The translations under genes were made by a program, and so were the position numbers. From Anaerococcus prevotii DSM 20548 (lineage in GTDB: Bacteria; Bacillota; Clostridia; Tissierellales; Peptoniphilaceae), in the NCBI RefSeq assembly GCF_000024105.1, contig NC_013164.1, forward strand, positions 1 through 64,000: a DNA stretch of 64,000 bases. Reading direction: 5' to 3'. The notes below the pieces were generated by a model that saw nothing but the letters and a program-made list of their open reading frames with translations, did not search any database and was not told the origin of the DNA. Numbering within the stretch: the stretch's first letter is position 1; each line of letters starts with the position of its first letter. Below, in pieces: positions 53,654 to 62,106 of the stretch.

Positions 53654-54502
53654 ATGGATATAATGAAATCTTTTAACTTAGCAATAGACTATATTGAAGA
53701 TAACTTAACTGATGAACTTGATGAAAAAGAAATAACACGGATAACAGGATATTCATTTCCAATGTTTTCAAGAATATTTTCAATCGTATCAGGATATTCA
53801 TTATCTGAATATATAAGATTAAGAAAGATGACAAATGCTGCAATTGATTTAAAAAATTCAGATAAAAGAATTATAGATATTGCAATAAAATATGGTTATA
53901 ATTCTCAGGATTCTTTTGCTTTAGCTTTTAAAAGTTTTCACAAGCTAACTCCAGGTCAAGTAAAAAAAGGAGAAAAGTATCAATATTTCTCAAGAATCTA
54001 CTTTTCAATTTCAGTTCAAGGAGGAAATCAAATGGATATTAAGATTGAGAAAAAGAAAGCGTTTAAAGTAGCTGGTATTAAATCAGATGTAACTAAAAGT
54101 TCAAATTTCCCAAAAGTTTGGGATAGATTGGTTGAAAAAGTACCAAGAGAAAAATTTGAAGAGTTTGGTAGTGGTCAAATCTTTGGCGTAGGATATGACT
54201 ATATAATGGATGAAGAAGATTCATTTATATATTTAGCTGGTTTTGATTTAACGGATGAAGTAAAAGCTAAAGAGTTAGGTTTGGATACGCTTAGCATTCC
54301 TGAAAAAGAGTATGCTATTGTAAGCTTACAAGGACCTATACCAAAGTGTATTCACGAAGGATGGAAGTATATTATTTCATATTTCTTCCCTAAAGAAGGA
54401 TATAGACATGATGAAAGTCCTGATTTTGAAGTATATGGAGATGGAGACCCTAATTCAGAAGATTATAAAATGGAATTATGGGTTCCTATAGTAAAAGAGT
54501 AA
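53654..54502 (+). CDS. AraC-family regulator with GyrI-like effector domain
   Basis: This 282-residue protein has an AraC DNA-binding domain (residues 1-105: ITGYSFPMFSRIFSIVSGYS, IAIKYGYNSQDSFALAFKSF) and a C-terminal GyrI/BmrR-like ligand domain (about 125-282, ending WVPIVKE). Such proteins sense amphipathic or cationic compounds and activate resistance genes. The ATG at 53654 has AAAGGTGG eight bases upstream. It is intact, whereas the ~95% identical copy at 59838 is truncated. The shared upstream DNA includes an AbiEii gene scrap. Confidence 0.87.
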   Translation: MDIMKSFNLAIDYIEDNLTDELDEKEITRITGYSFPMFSRIFSIVSGYSLSEYIRLRKMTNAAIDLKNSDKRIIDIAIKYGYNSQDSFALAFKSFHKLTPGQVKKGEKYQYFSRIYFSISVQGGNQMDIKIEKKKAFKVAGIKSDVTKSSNFPKVWDRLVEKVPREKFEEFGSGQIFGVGYDYIMDEEDSFIYLAGFDLTDEVKAKELGLDTLSIPEKEYAIVSLQGPIPKCIHEGWKYIISYFFPKEGYRHDESPDFEVYGDGDPNSEDYKMELWVPIVKE

Positions 54503-54519
54503 TTTAAATTTGTTTAACG

Positions 54520-54547
54520 GCATCTATCAAATGGTAGGTGCTTTTTT
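54520..54547 (+). terminator. terminator after the AraC-type gene
   Basis: GCATCTA and TAGGTGC flank an eight-base loop and are followed by TTTTTT. Confidence 0.75.
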
Positions 54548-54586
54548 GATTGCTATTAGTAAAAATAGGAATGAGTAAAAAGTCCT

Positions 54587-54718
54587 ATGAAACTTGACCT
54601 AACAACGGGAGAAGCAACAATACCAAGGGAAATAGAATACATCTATCCATGTATCTTTAGAAAAGAAGATATAAAAACATTTAAAATAAGCATTCCACCA
54701 TCAAGAACAATAAAATAA
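54587..54718 (+). CDS. small protein of the mobile-element backbone, possibly partial
   Basis: This 43-residue frame reads MKLDLTTGEATIPREIEYIY then IFRKEDIKTFKISIPP. It has the look of a conserved small element protein, but no good ribosome site precedes it. Its last third overlaps the duplicated segment also found at 53330-53390. Confidence 0.45.
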   Translation: MKLDLTTGEATIPREIEYIYPCIFRKEDIKTFKISIPPSRTIK

Positions 54719-54727
54719 AAACAAGCA

Positions 54728-54770
54728 AAGGGAAGTATAGAAAAATTAAAGACTATACTTCCCTTTTTTT
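54728..54770 (+). terminator. terminator, copy 2 of a duplicated segment
   Basis: The same stem as at 53394 (AAGGGAAGTATAG/CTATACTTCCCTT) with a T run. Confidence 0.85.
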
Positions 54771-54793
54771 AATTCAAACAAAGGAGAGAAAAC

Positions 54794-55180
54794 ATGATAA
54801 ACGAAGAAATAAGCAAAGAAGCAGGTCAAGCAGCACAAACCATAATATCATACACAATAAAGGCAGCAAAAGAATCAATCAACTTAGAAAAAGAAATAAG
54901 AAAAAAGATGAAAGATACTTTAGAAAAAGCAAATGGAAACCTCAAAAGTCTTATGGGCGATGAAATGAAAATAAAAGACCTATATAAAAAAGGACAACTA
55001 GAAAATATAAGCATAGATCAAAGCGACCTCAAAGACTTAAAAAAAGAACTAAACAAACTTGGAGTAAGTTTTTCAGTAATGAAAAACAAAGAAAGCCAAA
55101 ACTATGAAGTATTCTTCCAAGCCAAAGACATAAAAGTAATGGAATATGCCTTTAAGCAAGTCATAGCCAAGGAAAAATAA
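54794..55180 (+). CDS. PcfB-like (DUF3801) conjugation-associated protein
   Basis: This 128-residue protein (MINEEISKEAGQAAQTIIS start; MKIKDLYKKGQLENISIDQ core; GVSFSVMKNKESQNYEVFFQ) matches the DUF3801/PcfB family of conjugative elements. In another frame the DNA continues to 55323 as a lysine-rich tail (ILKQIKKYKDLSNKKDKTK, ending DMTREI) usual for the family. One extra A in the GAAAAATAA stretch near 55172 would join them, so the stop may be a frameshift artefact or mutation. A homolog runs off the window at 63697. Confidence 0.78.
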   Translation: MINEEISKEAGQAAQTIISYTIKAAKESINLEKEIRKKMKDTLEKANGNLKSLMGDEMKIKDLYKKGQLENISIDQSDLKDLKKELNKLGVSFSVMKNKESQNYEVFFQAKDIKVMEYAFKQVIAKEK

Positions 55181-55369
55181 AAAAAGAAAAAGAAAGTATT
55201 CTAAAACAAATAAAGAAATACAAAGACCTATCCAATAAAAAGGATAAGACAAAAGAGAAAGTCAAAAGGAAAGTAAAAGAAAAAGTAAAACCAAACAAAA
55301 AAGACATGACCAGAGAAATCTAAGGGAGTAACGGAAAGTTACACCCTTAAATAACCACAATAACAAGAC

Positions 55370-55406
55370 TTCCGAAAATCGGAAATTAAGAATTTCGATT
55401 ATCGAA
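55370..55406. repeat. iteron-like palindromes before the replication gene
   Basis: TTCCGAAAATCGGAA (55370) and TTCGATTATCGAA (55394) are about 23 bases apart in register. They match, on the other strand, the iterons inside the RepA-like gene at 62495-62577. Probably an initiator-binding site. Confidence 0.6.
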
Positions 55407-55425
55407 AATCAAGAAAGGAACAGAT

Positions 55426-56160
55426 ATGGCAGCAAACAAAAGATATTATTGGATAAAACTAAAAGAAGAATTTTTCACAGACAAGAGGATAAAAAGATTG
55501 AGGAGAATATCGGGAGGAGATACCTACACGATAATCTACCTCAAACTTTTACTACTAAGCCTAAAAGATGAGGGCAAACTCTATTATGACGGAGTAGAAA
55601 GTGATTTTATAAAAGAGTTAGCACTAACCATAGATGAAACAGACGATGATGTAATGGTTACAGTTAATTACTTAATCAATCAAGGCTTATTAGAAGTTGT
55701 AACAGAAAATGATGAATACTATTTAACTGAAATACCAAACTTAATCGGATCAGAAACAGCCTGGGCAGAGAAAAAAAGAAGATACAGACAAAATAAACAG
55801 AAGACATTGTCCTTAATGAGTCCAACCCATGTCCGACAAGAGATAGAGATAGAGAAAGATATAGAGATAGATAAAGAGAGAGAGGGAGAGATAGAAAAAG
55901 ATAAAAAGTCCACCCCCATCTTTTATGGAGAATTCAAAAATGTAAGGCTAAGCAAAGAAGAATATAAAAACCTTAAAGAAAAATTAAACTCACACACAGA
56001 AATAATGATAAATAAACTATCAAGATACATGGAAAGCAGTGGTAAGACCTATCAAAACCACTATGTGACAATCTTAAAATGGTATGAAGAAGATAAAGAT
56101 AAACTAACACAGAAAGGTTTAAATAAAAAAATGAACTATGATTTAGGAGAATCTTTATAG
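55426..56160 (+). CDS. replication protein, phage replisome organizer/DnaD-like
   Basis: This 244-residue protein begins with a winged-helix replisome organizer domain (RYYWIKLKEEFFTDKRIKRL, about 1-115). A very charged linker follows (EIEIEKDIEIDKEREGEIEK). The C-terminal 75 residues resemble the end of the RepA-like protein at 62107, down to a shared final MNYDxGESL. It probably binds the iteron-like palindromes just upstream. AAGGAAC precedes the ATG. Confidence 0.8.
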   Translation: MAANKRYYWIKLKEEFFTDKRIKRLRRISGGDTYTIIYLKLLLLSLKDEGKLYYDGVESDFIKELALTIDETDDDVMVTVNYLINQGLLEVVTENDEYYLTEIPNLIGSETAWAEKKRRYRQNKQKTLSLMSPTHVRQEIEIEKDIEIDKEREGEIEKDKKSTPIFYGEFKNVRLSKEEYKNLKEKLNSHTEIMINKLSRYMESSGKTYQNHYVTILKWYEEDKDKLTQKGLNKKMNYDLGESL

Positions 56161-56846
56161 GTAAAAAGAGGTGGAAAGGCACTATTAAAGACTTTAAGTC
56201 TAAAAAGGTACAAAGTATGCCAGAGATAATAAAAATGTAAATATGACACTTAAAAGGCGATTAGAATAAATTAAAGGAAATGTTAGAAGACTTTTAGATG
56301 ACAATTACCAAGAGGGTCTAATTTTCACTGTTACTTATGCAGTGAGAATTGGACCTTTTTACATAAGCAAATTCTATTTCAAAATTGGTTACCAAGAAAG
56401 GCTTTTTTTCACTGTTAAGTATAAGAGGGTAATTTAAAGAATTTTGTTACATCAAGATAATTATTTTCTGATCGACAAATTTTAAAAAGATTAATAACTC
56501 TCGATAAATTTTGAACCTTAATAATTGAATAGACCAAGACAAGACGTTAATTATTTTTGGAGCGTAATAACCTAGCCGCCAAGATCTTTCTGCTGAATAA
56601 TTCGGCAAAACAAGTACTGCTAAGCAAAAAGAAAGTGAGCGATAAGTAAGAGTTTGAATATAGGGAGGGATACCCTATCCGCTATGAAGAAAATGAGGAT
56701 AATGATACTTCTAAGGTTGAAGCCGGCTCATCCGGAATAGAGGCGGAGGTGAGATTCCTATGTTGCTAATCCAAAGCACTTGTCAATGTCGTAAAACTTA
56801 ATTAAACAAATAATTATTAGATATAAAACTTTAGAGGAGGTATATA
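56161..56846. other. long intergenic region before the second recombinase
   Basis: It holds a hairpin motif like that at 53281 (56170-56221), a strong terminator, a GGTTACCAAGAAAGG sequence at about 56390 like that near 43245, and an open stretch without start (56650-56769, GYPIRYEENEDNDTSKVEAG, ending RFLCC) that looks like the 3' end of a lost gene. Confidence 0.45.
56315..56360 (+). terminator. terminator after the replication gene
   Basis: GGTCTAATTTTCACTG and CAGTGAGAATTGGACC form a 16-bp stem with a nine-base loop and a short T run. Confidence 0.8.
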
Positions 56847-57008
56847 TTGGACAATGACTGGAATGGATTGGCTGATTTAATAGCAAATCTGATTGCAAAA
56901 TATGCTGGTGCTTTAGATTTAGATAATCTGCCCGATCCAACGCCAGCAAAAAATCAAGAGATGAAAAATAGTTTTGACATGGCAAAAACACAAATTGAGA
57001 CGGACTAA
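56847..57008 (+). CDS. small protein before the second serine recombinase
   Basis: This 53-residue frame starts with TTG behind GAGGAGG. It reads MDNDWNGLADLIANLIAKYA, then DLDNLPDPTP, and an acidic end. Its place before a recombinase gene parallels the small gene at 43419. Function unknown; a recombination accessory is possible. Confidence 0.6.
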   Translation: MDNDWNGLADLIANLIAKYAGALDLDNLPDPTPAKNQEMKNSFDMAKTQIETD

Positions 57009-57105
57009 TAAAAGTGTTATAATATACTTGAAATGATAGTCCAAACTTAAATTCAAAAATCAAAGTTTATATATGATATAGAAAAATTATAATGAGGTTA
57101 ATGCT

Positions 57106-58782
57106 ATGTTAAAAGAAAAAATAAAAGTATACCTCTATACACGAGTATCTACGTCAATACAGATAGAAGGGTATTCGTTAGAGGCACAAAAATCACGAAT
57201 GAAAGCTTTTGCTATTTACAACGATTACGAAATTGTCGGAGAGTATGAAGATGCCGGAAAGTCTGGCAAGTCTATTGAAGGTAGAAAACAGTTCAATCGA
57301 ATGATGGAAGATATAAAATCTGGAAAAGATGGAGTATCTTTTGTTCTTGTGTTTAAGTTATCAAGATTTGCAAGAAATGCAGCTGATGTTCTTTCTACAC
57401 TTCAGATAATGCAGGATTATGGAGTTAATCTTATCTGTGTTGAAGATGGCATTGATTCATCTAAAGATGCCGGGAAACTAATGATTTCTGTTTTATCAGC
57501 TGTGGCTGAAATAGAAAGAGAAAACATACGTATTCAAACAATGGAAGGTCGCATTCAAAAAGCAAGGGAAGGAAAATGGAATGGTGGCTTTGCTCCGTAT
57601 GGATATAAACTTGAAGACGGCAAGCTGTTTATAAATGAGGAAGAGGCAGTTGCCATAAGAACGATTTTCGACCAGTATGTAAATACTACGATAGGAGCCA
57701 ATGGGCTATCTAAATACTTAGAGAATCATGGAATTAGAAAAATCCCAAGACAGAATGGTAAGAATCCTTTGTTTGATGCAGGTCTTATAAGAAAGATATT
57801 AAAGAATCCTGTATATAATGGGAAAATAGCATTTGGAAGAAGAACTTTAGAAAAAGTTCATGGTACAAGAAATGAATATAAGCAGGTTGAACAAGATGAG
57901 TATCTAATATCTGAAGGGATACATGAAGCTATAGTTTCCGATGAAGTTTGGCAAGCTGCTCAGGTTAAGCTAAAATCTCAAGCAAAGAAATATGAACATG
58001 TGAATAAAGGAAAAGATACACGCACACACTTACTTTCTGGAATTGTAAAATGCCCGATATGTGGAGTGGGAATGTTTGGAAACAAGTGTACCAAGAAAAA
58101 GAAAGATGGCACAAAGTATAAAGATTTTTATTACTATGGTTGTAAGCATAGGCAGATGATAAGAGGTCATAAGTGTACATTCAGTAAGCAAATTAGAGAA
58201 GAATTGTTAGATGATGCTGTTGCAGAGGTAATTGTCAAGATAGTAAGTAATCCGAAGTTTGCTTCTATGATGCAAGAAAAAATCAACATGAAGGTGGATA
58301 CCTCTGAAATAGAAAAAGAAATAGATAATTACCAAAAGGAATTGAGGAAGAGTCATTCTACAAAGTTTAAGCTAATTGAGGAAATAGATAATTTAGATGT
58401 TGAAGATAAGCATTACAAGAGAAGAAAACAGGATTTAGATGATAGACTTTATCGTATGTATGACAAAATAGATGAATTAGAATCATCACTAATTGATGCG
58501 AAAGCAAAGAAACAGACTATTGAAGCTGAAAAATTAACAGGAGATAACATATATAAGGTTCTGATCTATTTTGATAAACTCTATAAAGTTATGAATGATG
58601 TAGAGCGTAGACAGTTAATTACAGCTTTGATTTCTGAAATTCAAGTTTATGAAGAAAAACAACCTAACGGACAATGGCTAAAATCAATTACTTTCAAGCT
58701 CCCAATTATAGACGATGACTTGAATATAAGTTTGGACAATGATGAACAAGTTGAGGCTATAGCGTTGATACAAAAGATGTAA
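57106..58782 (+). CDS. large serine recombinase (second integrase)
   Basis: This 558-residue recombinase has the catalytic YTRVSTSIQIEGYSLEAQ (serine near 16), FKLSRFARNAADVLSTL and a recombinase domain (GGFAPYGYKL, IRKILKNPVYNGKIAFG). A zinc ribbon (VKCPICGVGMFG ... YGCKHRQ) and coiled coil follow (about 390-470). It is a different lineage from the recombinase at 43612 and presumably mobilized a separate element. GAGG precedes the ATG. Confidence 0.9.
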   Translation: MLKEKIKVYLYTRVSTSIQIEGYSLEAQKSRMKAFAIYNDYEIVGEYEDAGKSGKSIEGRKQFNRMMEDIKSGKDGVSFVLVFKLSRFARNAADVLSTLQIMQDYGVNLICVEDGIDSSKDAGKLMISVLSAVAEIERENIRIQTMEGRIQKAREGKWNGGFAPYGYKLEDGKLFINEEEAVAIRTIFDQYVNTTIGANGLSKYLENHGIRKIPRQNGKNPLFDAGLIRKILKNPVYNGKIAFGRRTLEKVHGTRNEYKQVEQDEYLISEGIHEAIVSDEVWQAAQVKLKSQAKKYEHVNKGKDTRTHLLSGIVKCPICGVGMFGNKCTKKKKDGTKYKDFYYYGCKHRQMIRGHKCTFSKQIREELLDDAVAEVIVKIVSNPKFASMMQEKINMKVDTSEIEKEIDNYQKELRKSHSTKFKLIEEIDNLDVEDKHYKRRKQDLDDRLYRMYDKIDELESSLIDAKAKKQTIEAEKLTGDNIYKVLIYFDKLYKVMNDVERRQLITALISEIQVYEEKQPNGQWLKSITFKLPIIDDDLNISLDNDEQVEAIALIQKM

Positions 58783-59047
58783 ATTTAGAAATCCTTCATT
58801 TCAAGCAATTTTATAAGCATTTTGTCTTCGATAAAGATGAAGAAGGATACGTCAAAAAGACTCAAAAAAACTTCATGGATGTAAGAGTTGTTTTGAGACT
58901 AGTATGAGGAGACACAAAGAAAAATTTAATAAGATAAACTCATTTTGTACTTTCTACAAGAGTGGCTTAAAAAGCTGCTCTTTTTTTATTGAAAGGGAGT
59001 AAGGATTCGTTACATCCTTTTCAAAATACAAAACTCTAATAGCCAAC
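58783..59047. other. intergenic region after the recombinase with a terminator
   Basis: No gene seen. GAGTGGCTT/AAGCTGCTC (58960-58980, with G-U pairs) followed by TTTTTTT is a terminator. Confidence 0.6.
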
Positions 59048-59083
59048 TTTACATATTCGCTTTTATAACATATAATAAAAGCG
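59048..59083 (+). promoter_or_regulatory. abiEi promoter with operator dyad
   Basis: TTTACA (59048-59053) and TATAAT (59071-59076) are 17 bases apart. CGCTTTTAT (59059-59067) and ATAAAAGCG (59075-59083) form a perfect dyad over the spacer and -10. AbiEi proteins repress their own promoter through inverted repeats, so this is the likely operator. Confidence 0.8.
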
Positions 59084-59103
59084 TAAACGAGAGGAGGCGG
59101 ACT

Positions 59104-59691
59104 ATGAATATACTTAAAGAATATATACAAGAAAATTTAGTAATCACCAACAAAGAAGCAGAAGAACTTGGATATACTAGGCATAATTTATCAGAATTAA
59201 CAAAAATCGGACAATTAGAAAGATTGAGACCAGGACTATATCAACTAAAAGGAAAAGTAATAGACGATTTTGTTTTAATATCATCTAATAGCAATCGAAT
59301 TATATTTTCCCATCAAACAGCCTTATACCTCCATGATCTATCAGACAGGACTCCAAATGTATTTCATATATCTGTACACCAAGGCTACAATGCAAGCCAT
59401 ATAAAAAAGAGATATAAGGATCTACAAGTTCACTATGTAAAAAAAGACTTATATGAACTTGGAAAGACAGAAATAAAATCACCACAAGGCAATCTCATAC
59501 CAGTTTATGATATTGAAAGAACGGTTTGCGATATCATAATTGACAGAGAAAAAATAGATAAGCAAATTTTCACAGAAGCAATAAAAAGATACTTTAAATC
59601 ACAAAATAAAAACCTAAGACGATTAATAAAATACGGTAGATTATTTAAAATAGAAGATGAAATTAGAAAATATATGGAGGTATTATCGTGA
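59104..59691 (+). CDS. abiEi: AbiEi-type antitoxin/repressor
   Basis: This 195-residue protein has an N-terminal winged helix (VITNKEAEELGYTRHNLSELT) and the AbiEi body (LRPGLYQLKG, HQTALYLHDLSDRTP, VYDIERTVCDIIID). It is the antitoxin of AbiE abortive-infection systems, which act on the nucleotidyltransferase toxin AbiEii and repress their own promoter. GGAGG precedes the ATG. The toxin gene overlaps its stop but is cut after 23 codons, so this antitoxin is an orphan here. Confidence 0.85.
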   Translation: MNILKEYIQENLVITNKEAEELGYTRHNLSELTKIGQLERLRPGLYQLKGKVIDDFVLISSNSNRIIFSHQTALYLHDLSDRTPNVFHISVHQGYNASHIKKRYKDLQVHYVKKDLYELGKTEIKSPQGNLIPVYDIERTVCDIIIDREKIDKQIFTEAIKRYFKSQNKNLRRLIKYGRLFKIEDEIRKYMEVLS

Positions 59692-59759
59692 TTAATATAG
59701 AGAGTATAAAGGGCAAGATAAGAAGTCTTGCAGAGAAGAAAAATAGTATAAACATGTGA
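59688..59759 (+). pseudogene. abiEii: abiEii toxin gene, first 23 codons only
   Basis: The GTG start overlaps the abiEi stop. It reads INIESIKGKIRSLAEKKNSI, as AbiEii toxins begin, then reaches ATG-TGA and gives way to the AraC cassette. The same end point occurs at 53575. Confidence 0.75.
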
Positions 59760-59837
59760 TGCTATAATATTTGTATTAGCATTATCGGGTATAATTTAAT
59801 AAATCCTTGTACAATTTAAATGAAAGGTGGTGGGAAT

Positions 59838-60440
59838 ATGGATATAATGAAATCTTTTAACTTAGCAATAGACTATATTGAAGATAACTTAGCTGATGAA
59901 CTTGATGAAAAAGAAATAACACGGATAACAGGATATTCATTTCCAATGTTTTCAAGAATATTTTCAATCATATCAGGATATTCATTATCTGAATATATAA
60001 GGTTAAGAAAGATGACAAATGCTGCAATTGATTTAAAAAATTCAGATAAAAGAATTATAGATATCGCAATAAAATATGGTTATAATTCTCAGGATTCTTT
60101 TGCCTTAGCTTTTAAAAGTTTTCATAAGCTAACTCCTGGTCAAGTAAAAAAAGGAGAAAAGTATCAATATTTCCCAAGAATCTATTTTTCAATTTCAGTT
60201 CAAGGAGGAAATCAAATGGATATTAAGATTGAGAAAAAGAAAGCGCTTAAAGTAGAAGGTGTTAAATCGGATGTAACTAAAAGTTCAAATTTCCCAAAAG
60301 TTTGGGATAGACTGGTTGAAAAAGTACCAAGAGAAAAATTTGAAGAGTTTGGTAATGGTCAAATCTTTGGCGTAGGATATGATTATATAATGGATGAAGA
60401 AGATTCATTTATATACTTAGCTGTTTTTAGACTGGATTAA
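59838..60440 (+). pseudogene. truncated copy of the AraC/GyrI-type regulator
   Basis: This copy is about 95% identical to 53654-54240, including about 100 bases upstream. After IYLAV the sequence departs from the other copy and ends in FRLD and a stop, so the last ~85 residues of the ligand domain are lost. The AraC DNA-binding domain is complete. It may still bind DNA, perhaps without ligand control. Confidence 0.85.
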
Positions 60441-60447
60441 TGAAGTT

Positions 60448-60579
60448 ATGAAAGAGATATATGTTTATGACAAGGAAACAGTTGAGATAGTTTGGAAATT
60501 ATATTACTATTCTTATGGAGTGTTACTTATTGTATGTTTACTAATTGTATTCAACAGTGATAAAATATTAAAAGAATAG
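60448..60579 (+). CDS. small single-span membrane protein, or 3' remnant
   Basis: This 43-residue frame has one hydrophobic segment (YGVLLIVCLLIVF). The reading frame is open upstream across the junction with the truncated regulator (FLDWINEVMKEIYVY), so it may be the tail of a longer lost gene. The ribosome site is poor. Confidence 0.4.
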   Translation: MKEIYVYDKETVEIVWKLYYYSYGVLLIVCLLIVFNSDKILKE

Positions 60580-60591
60580 AGGTAGTGTATA

Positions 60592-60828
60592 ATGGATATC
60601 ATAGAAGTTTTTTCTAAAAACGTTAAAAAATATCGAAATGAAATGGGTTTATCACAAGAAGCTTTTGCTGAAAAATCTGGATTCTATAGAACATATATAA
60701 GTGCATTAGAGTGTAAAAAAAGAAGCATTGCTTTGGATAATGTACAGAAAATAGCAGATGCTTTAGAGATAGAAACATATTTATTATTTGTTGAAGAACC
60801 AGAAAAAAAAGAAAGGAGGGATGTTTAA
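60592..60828 (+). CDS. XRE-family regulator, likely R-M controller
   Basis: This 78-residue helix-turn-helix protein (LSQEAFAEKSGFYRTYISAL, LDNVQKIADALE) has the size and the ERKKR-like recognition region of restriction-modification controller (C) proteins. It is two bases before the DNA methylase gene and probably controlled it. Confidence 0.8.
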   Translation: MDIIEVFSKNVKKYRNEMGLSQEAFAEKSGFYRTYISALECKKRSIALDNVQKIADALEIETYLLFVEEPEKKERRDV

Positions 60829-60830
60829 AA

Positions 60831-61949
60831 ATGAAAGGATATGAATTGCCAATAGAAATCGTTATTAGAAGACTTGGTTTTAAAAATTCTAAAAATCTTA
60901 TTTATTATAGTGAATTTAATGATTATGACTATAATCATCATATATCTAAAATTGTTCATGAGATAAAACCGTATGCAATTTATTTTATAGATGGAAACCC
61001 ATTCATTCTTTTTTTTGACAATCTTTTCGATGAAGTTTCCTTTAAAACTATCAGTAAACAAGTTTGGAATGCTCAAATTCCTGTTGCTATGCTTTGTGAT
61101 GATCAAACAGTTAAAATATATAATGGATTTTCTTTGAATTTAACATCATATTTTCTTGAGATGGCAACGGAAATCCCGTTAGACACATGTTCTGTTGCAA
61201 CGGAATTTTCCTATTTAGAAATAACAAACCCTATTTTCTGGGAAAAGTTTTCAAAAGGATTTTCAAATAATAAATTAAATAATTATTTGTTAGCTAATAT
61301 TACTTATTTGACGGAAGAGTTAAAAAACACCTATCATATAGGCTTTGCTACAAAGTTAGTGTTGAGACTCATTTTTATAAGGTTTTTGATAGATCGAGGG
61401 GTTGACCTTGCTTATGAAAATTTTTCTGCTGATATTGAGCAATCAAAGAATGAACTTATGAAATGCTTAAGGAGCAAAAGTTCAATATACAATTTATTTA
61501 AATATCTAAAATCAAAATTTAATGGAAATCTTTTCGATTTAGGTAATGAAATTGAATGCCCCGAATTAACGCAAGATGTATTTAATATGCTTGCAGATTT
61601 TTTATCTGGAACTATTTCGATGAATGATGGTCAATTGTCACTATTTGCGCTGTATGATTTTAATATTATTCCGGTAGAGTTAATAAGTAATATCTATGAG
61701 ATATTACTTGGGCGAGAAGCAAGAGCAAAAGATAATGCATTTTACACTCCTAATTTTCTTGTAGAATACATTTTGGATAAAACTACTTTAGGATTCTTAA
61801 AAGAACATAATAAATATACTATATTAGATCCTGCATGTGGGTTTCGTGTCATAATAGTGATAGAGGCAAATAGTTATGTAAATATAAGGAGTTCAAGACT
61901 TCTACCAAAGTTTAAAACTCAAAAAATAAATAGTTGGTGTGCTGCTTAG
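60831..61949 (+). pseudogene. N6-adenine DNA methylase cut at motif I (copy B)
   Basis: This 372-residue frame is the N-terminal half of a DNA methylase: a restriction-enzyme-like N-terminus, then a helical region ending NAFYTPNFLVEYILDKTTLG and YTILDPACG. DPACG should continue as SG (motif I), followed by the catalytic NPPY. Instead it switches to GFRVIIVIEANSY ... and stops. The catalytic half is absent from the window. It could be a truncated type IIG enzyme. Translation is coupled to the controller gene. Confidence 0.82.
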
Positions 61950-61975
61950 AGTATCCATTTTAATAATGGGTATTG
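61839..61975 (+). repeat. 115-bp methyltransferase-interrupting element, copy B
   Basis: It begins at the motif I glycine codon with GGGTTTCGTGTCATAATAG and ends TTAGAGTA at 61953; one base differs from copy A. The hairpin CCATTTTAATAATGG follows. Confidence 0.78.
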
Positions 61976-62106
61976 TAAATAGCATACCAATAAAACTAAG
62001 GATTCTTTAAAGAGTCTTATTTTGTGATGAAAATTTAATATGTAAATTTTAGACGATAGAAAATAAAAATTCTGTCGTTTTTTTATTTCAAAGAAAGGAG
62101 GCAGGA

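Noticed and set aside
56541-56769. Possible structured RNA (G+C-richer patch) before the second recombinase
   Set aside because: The patch is better explained as the 3' end of a lost coding gene; I see no clear RNA fold.
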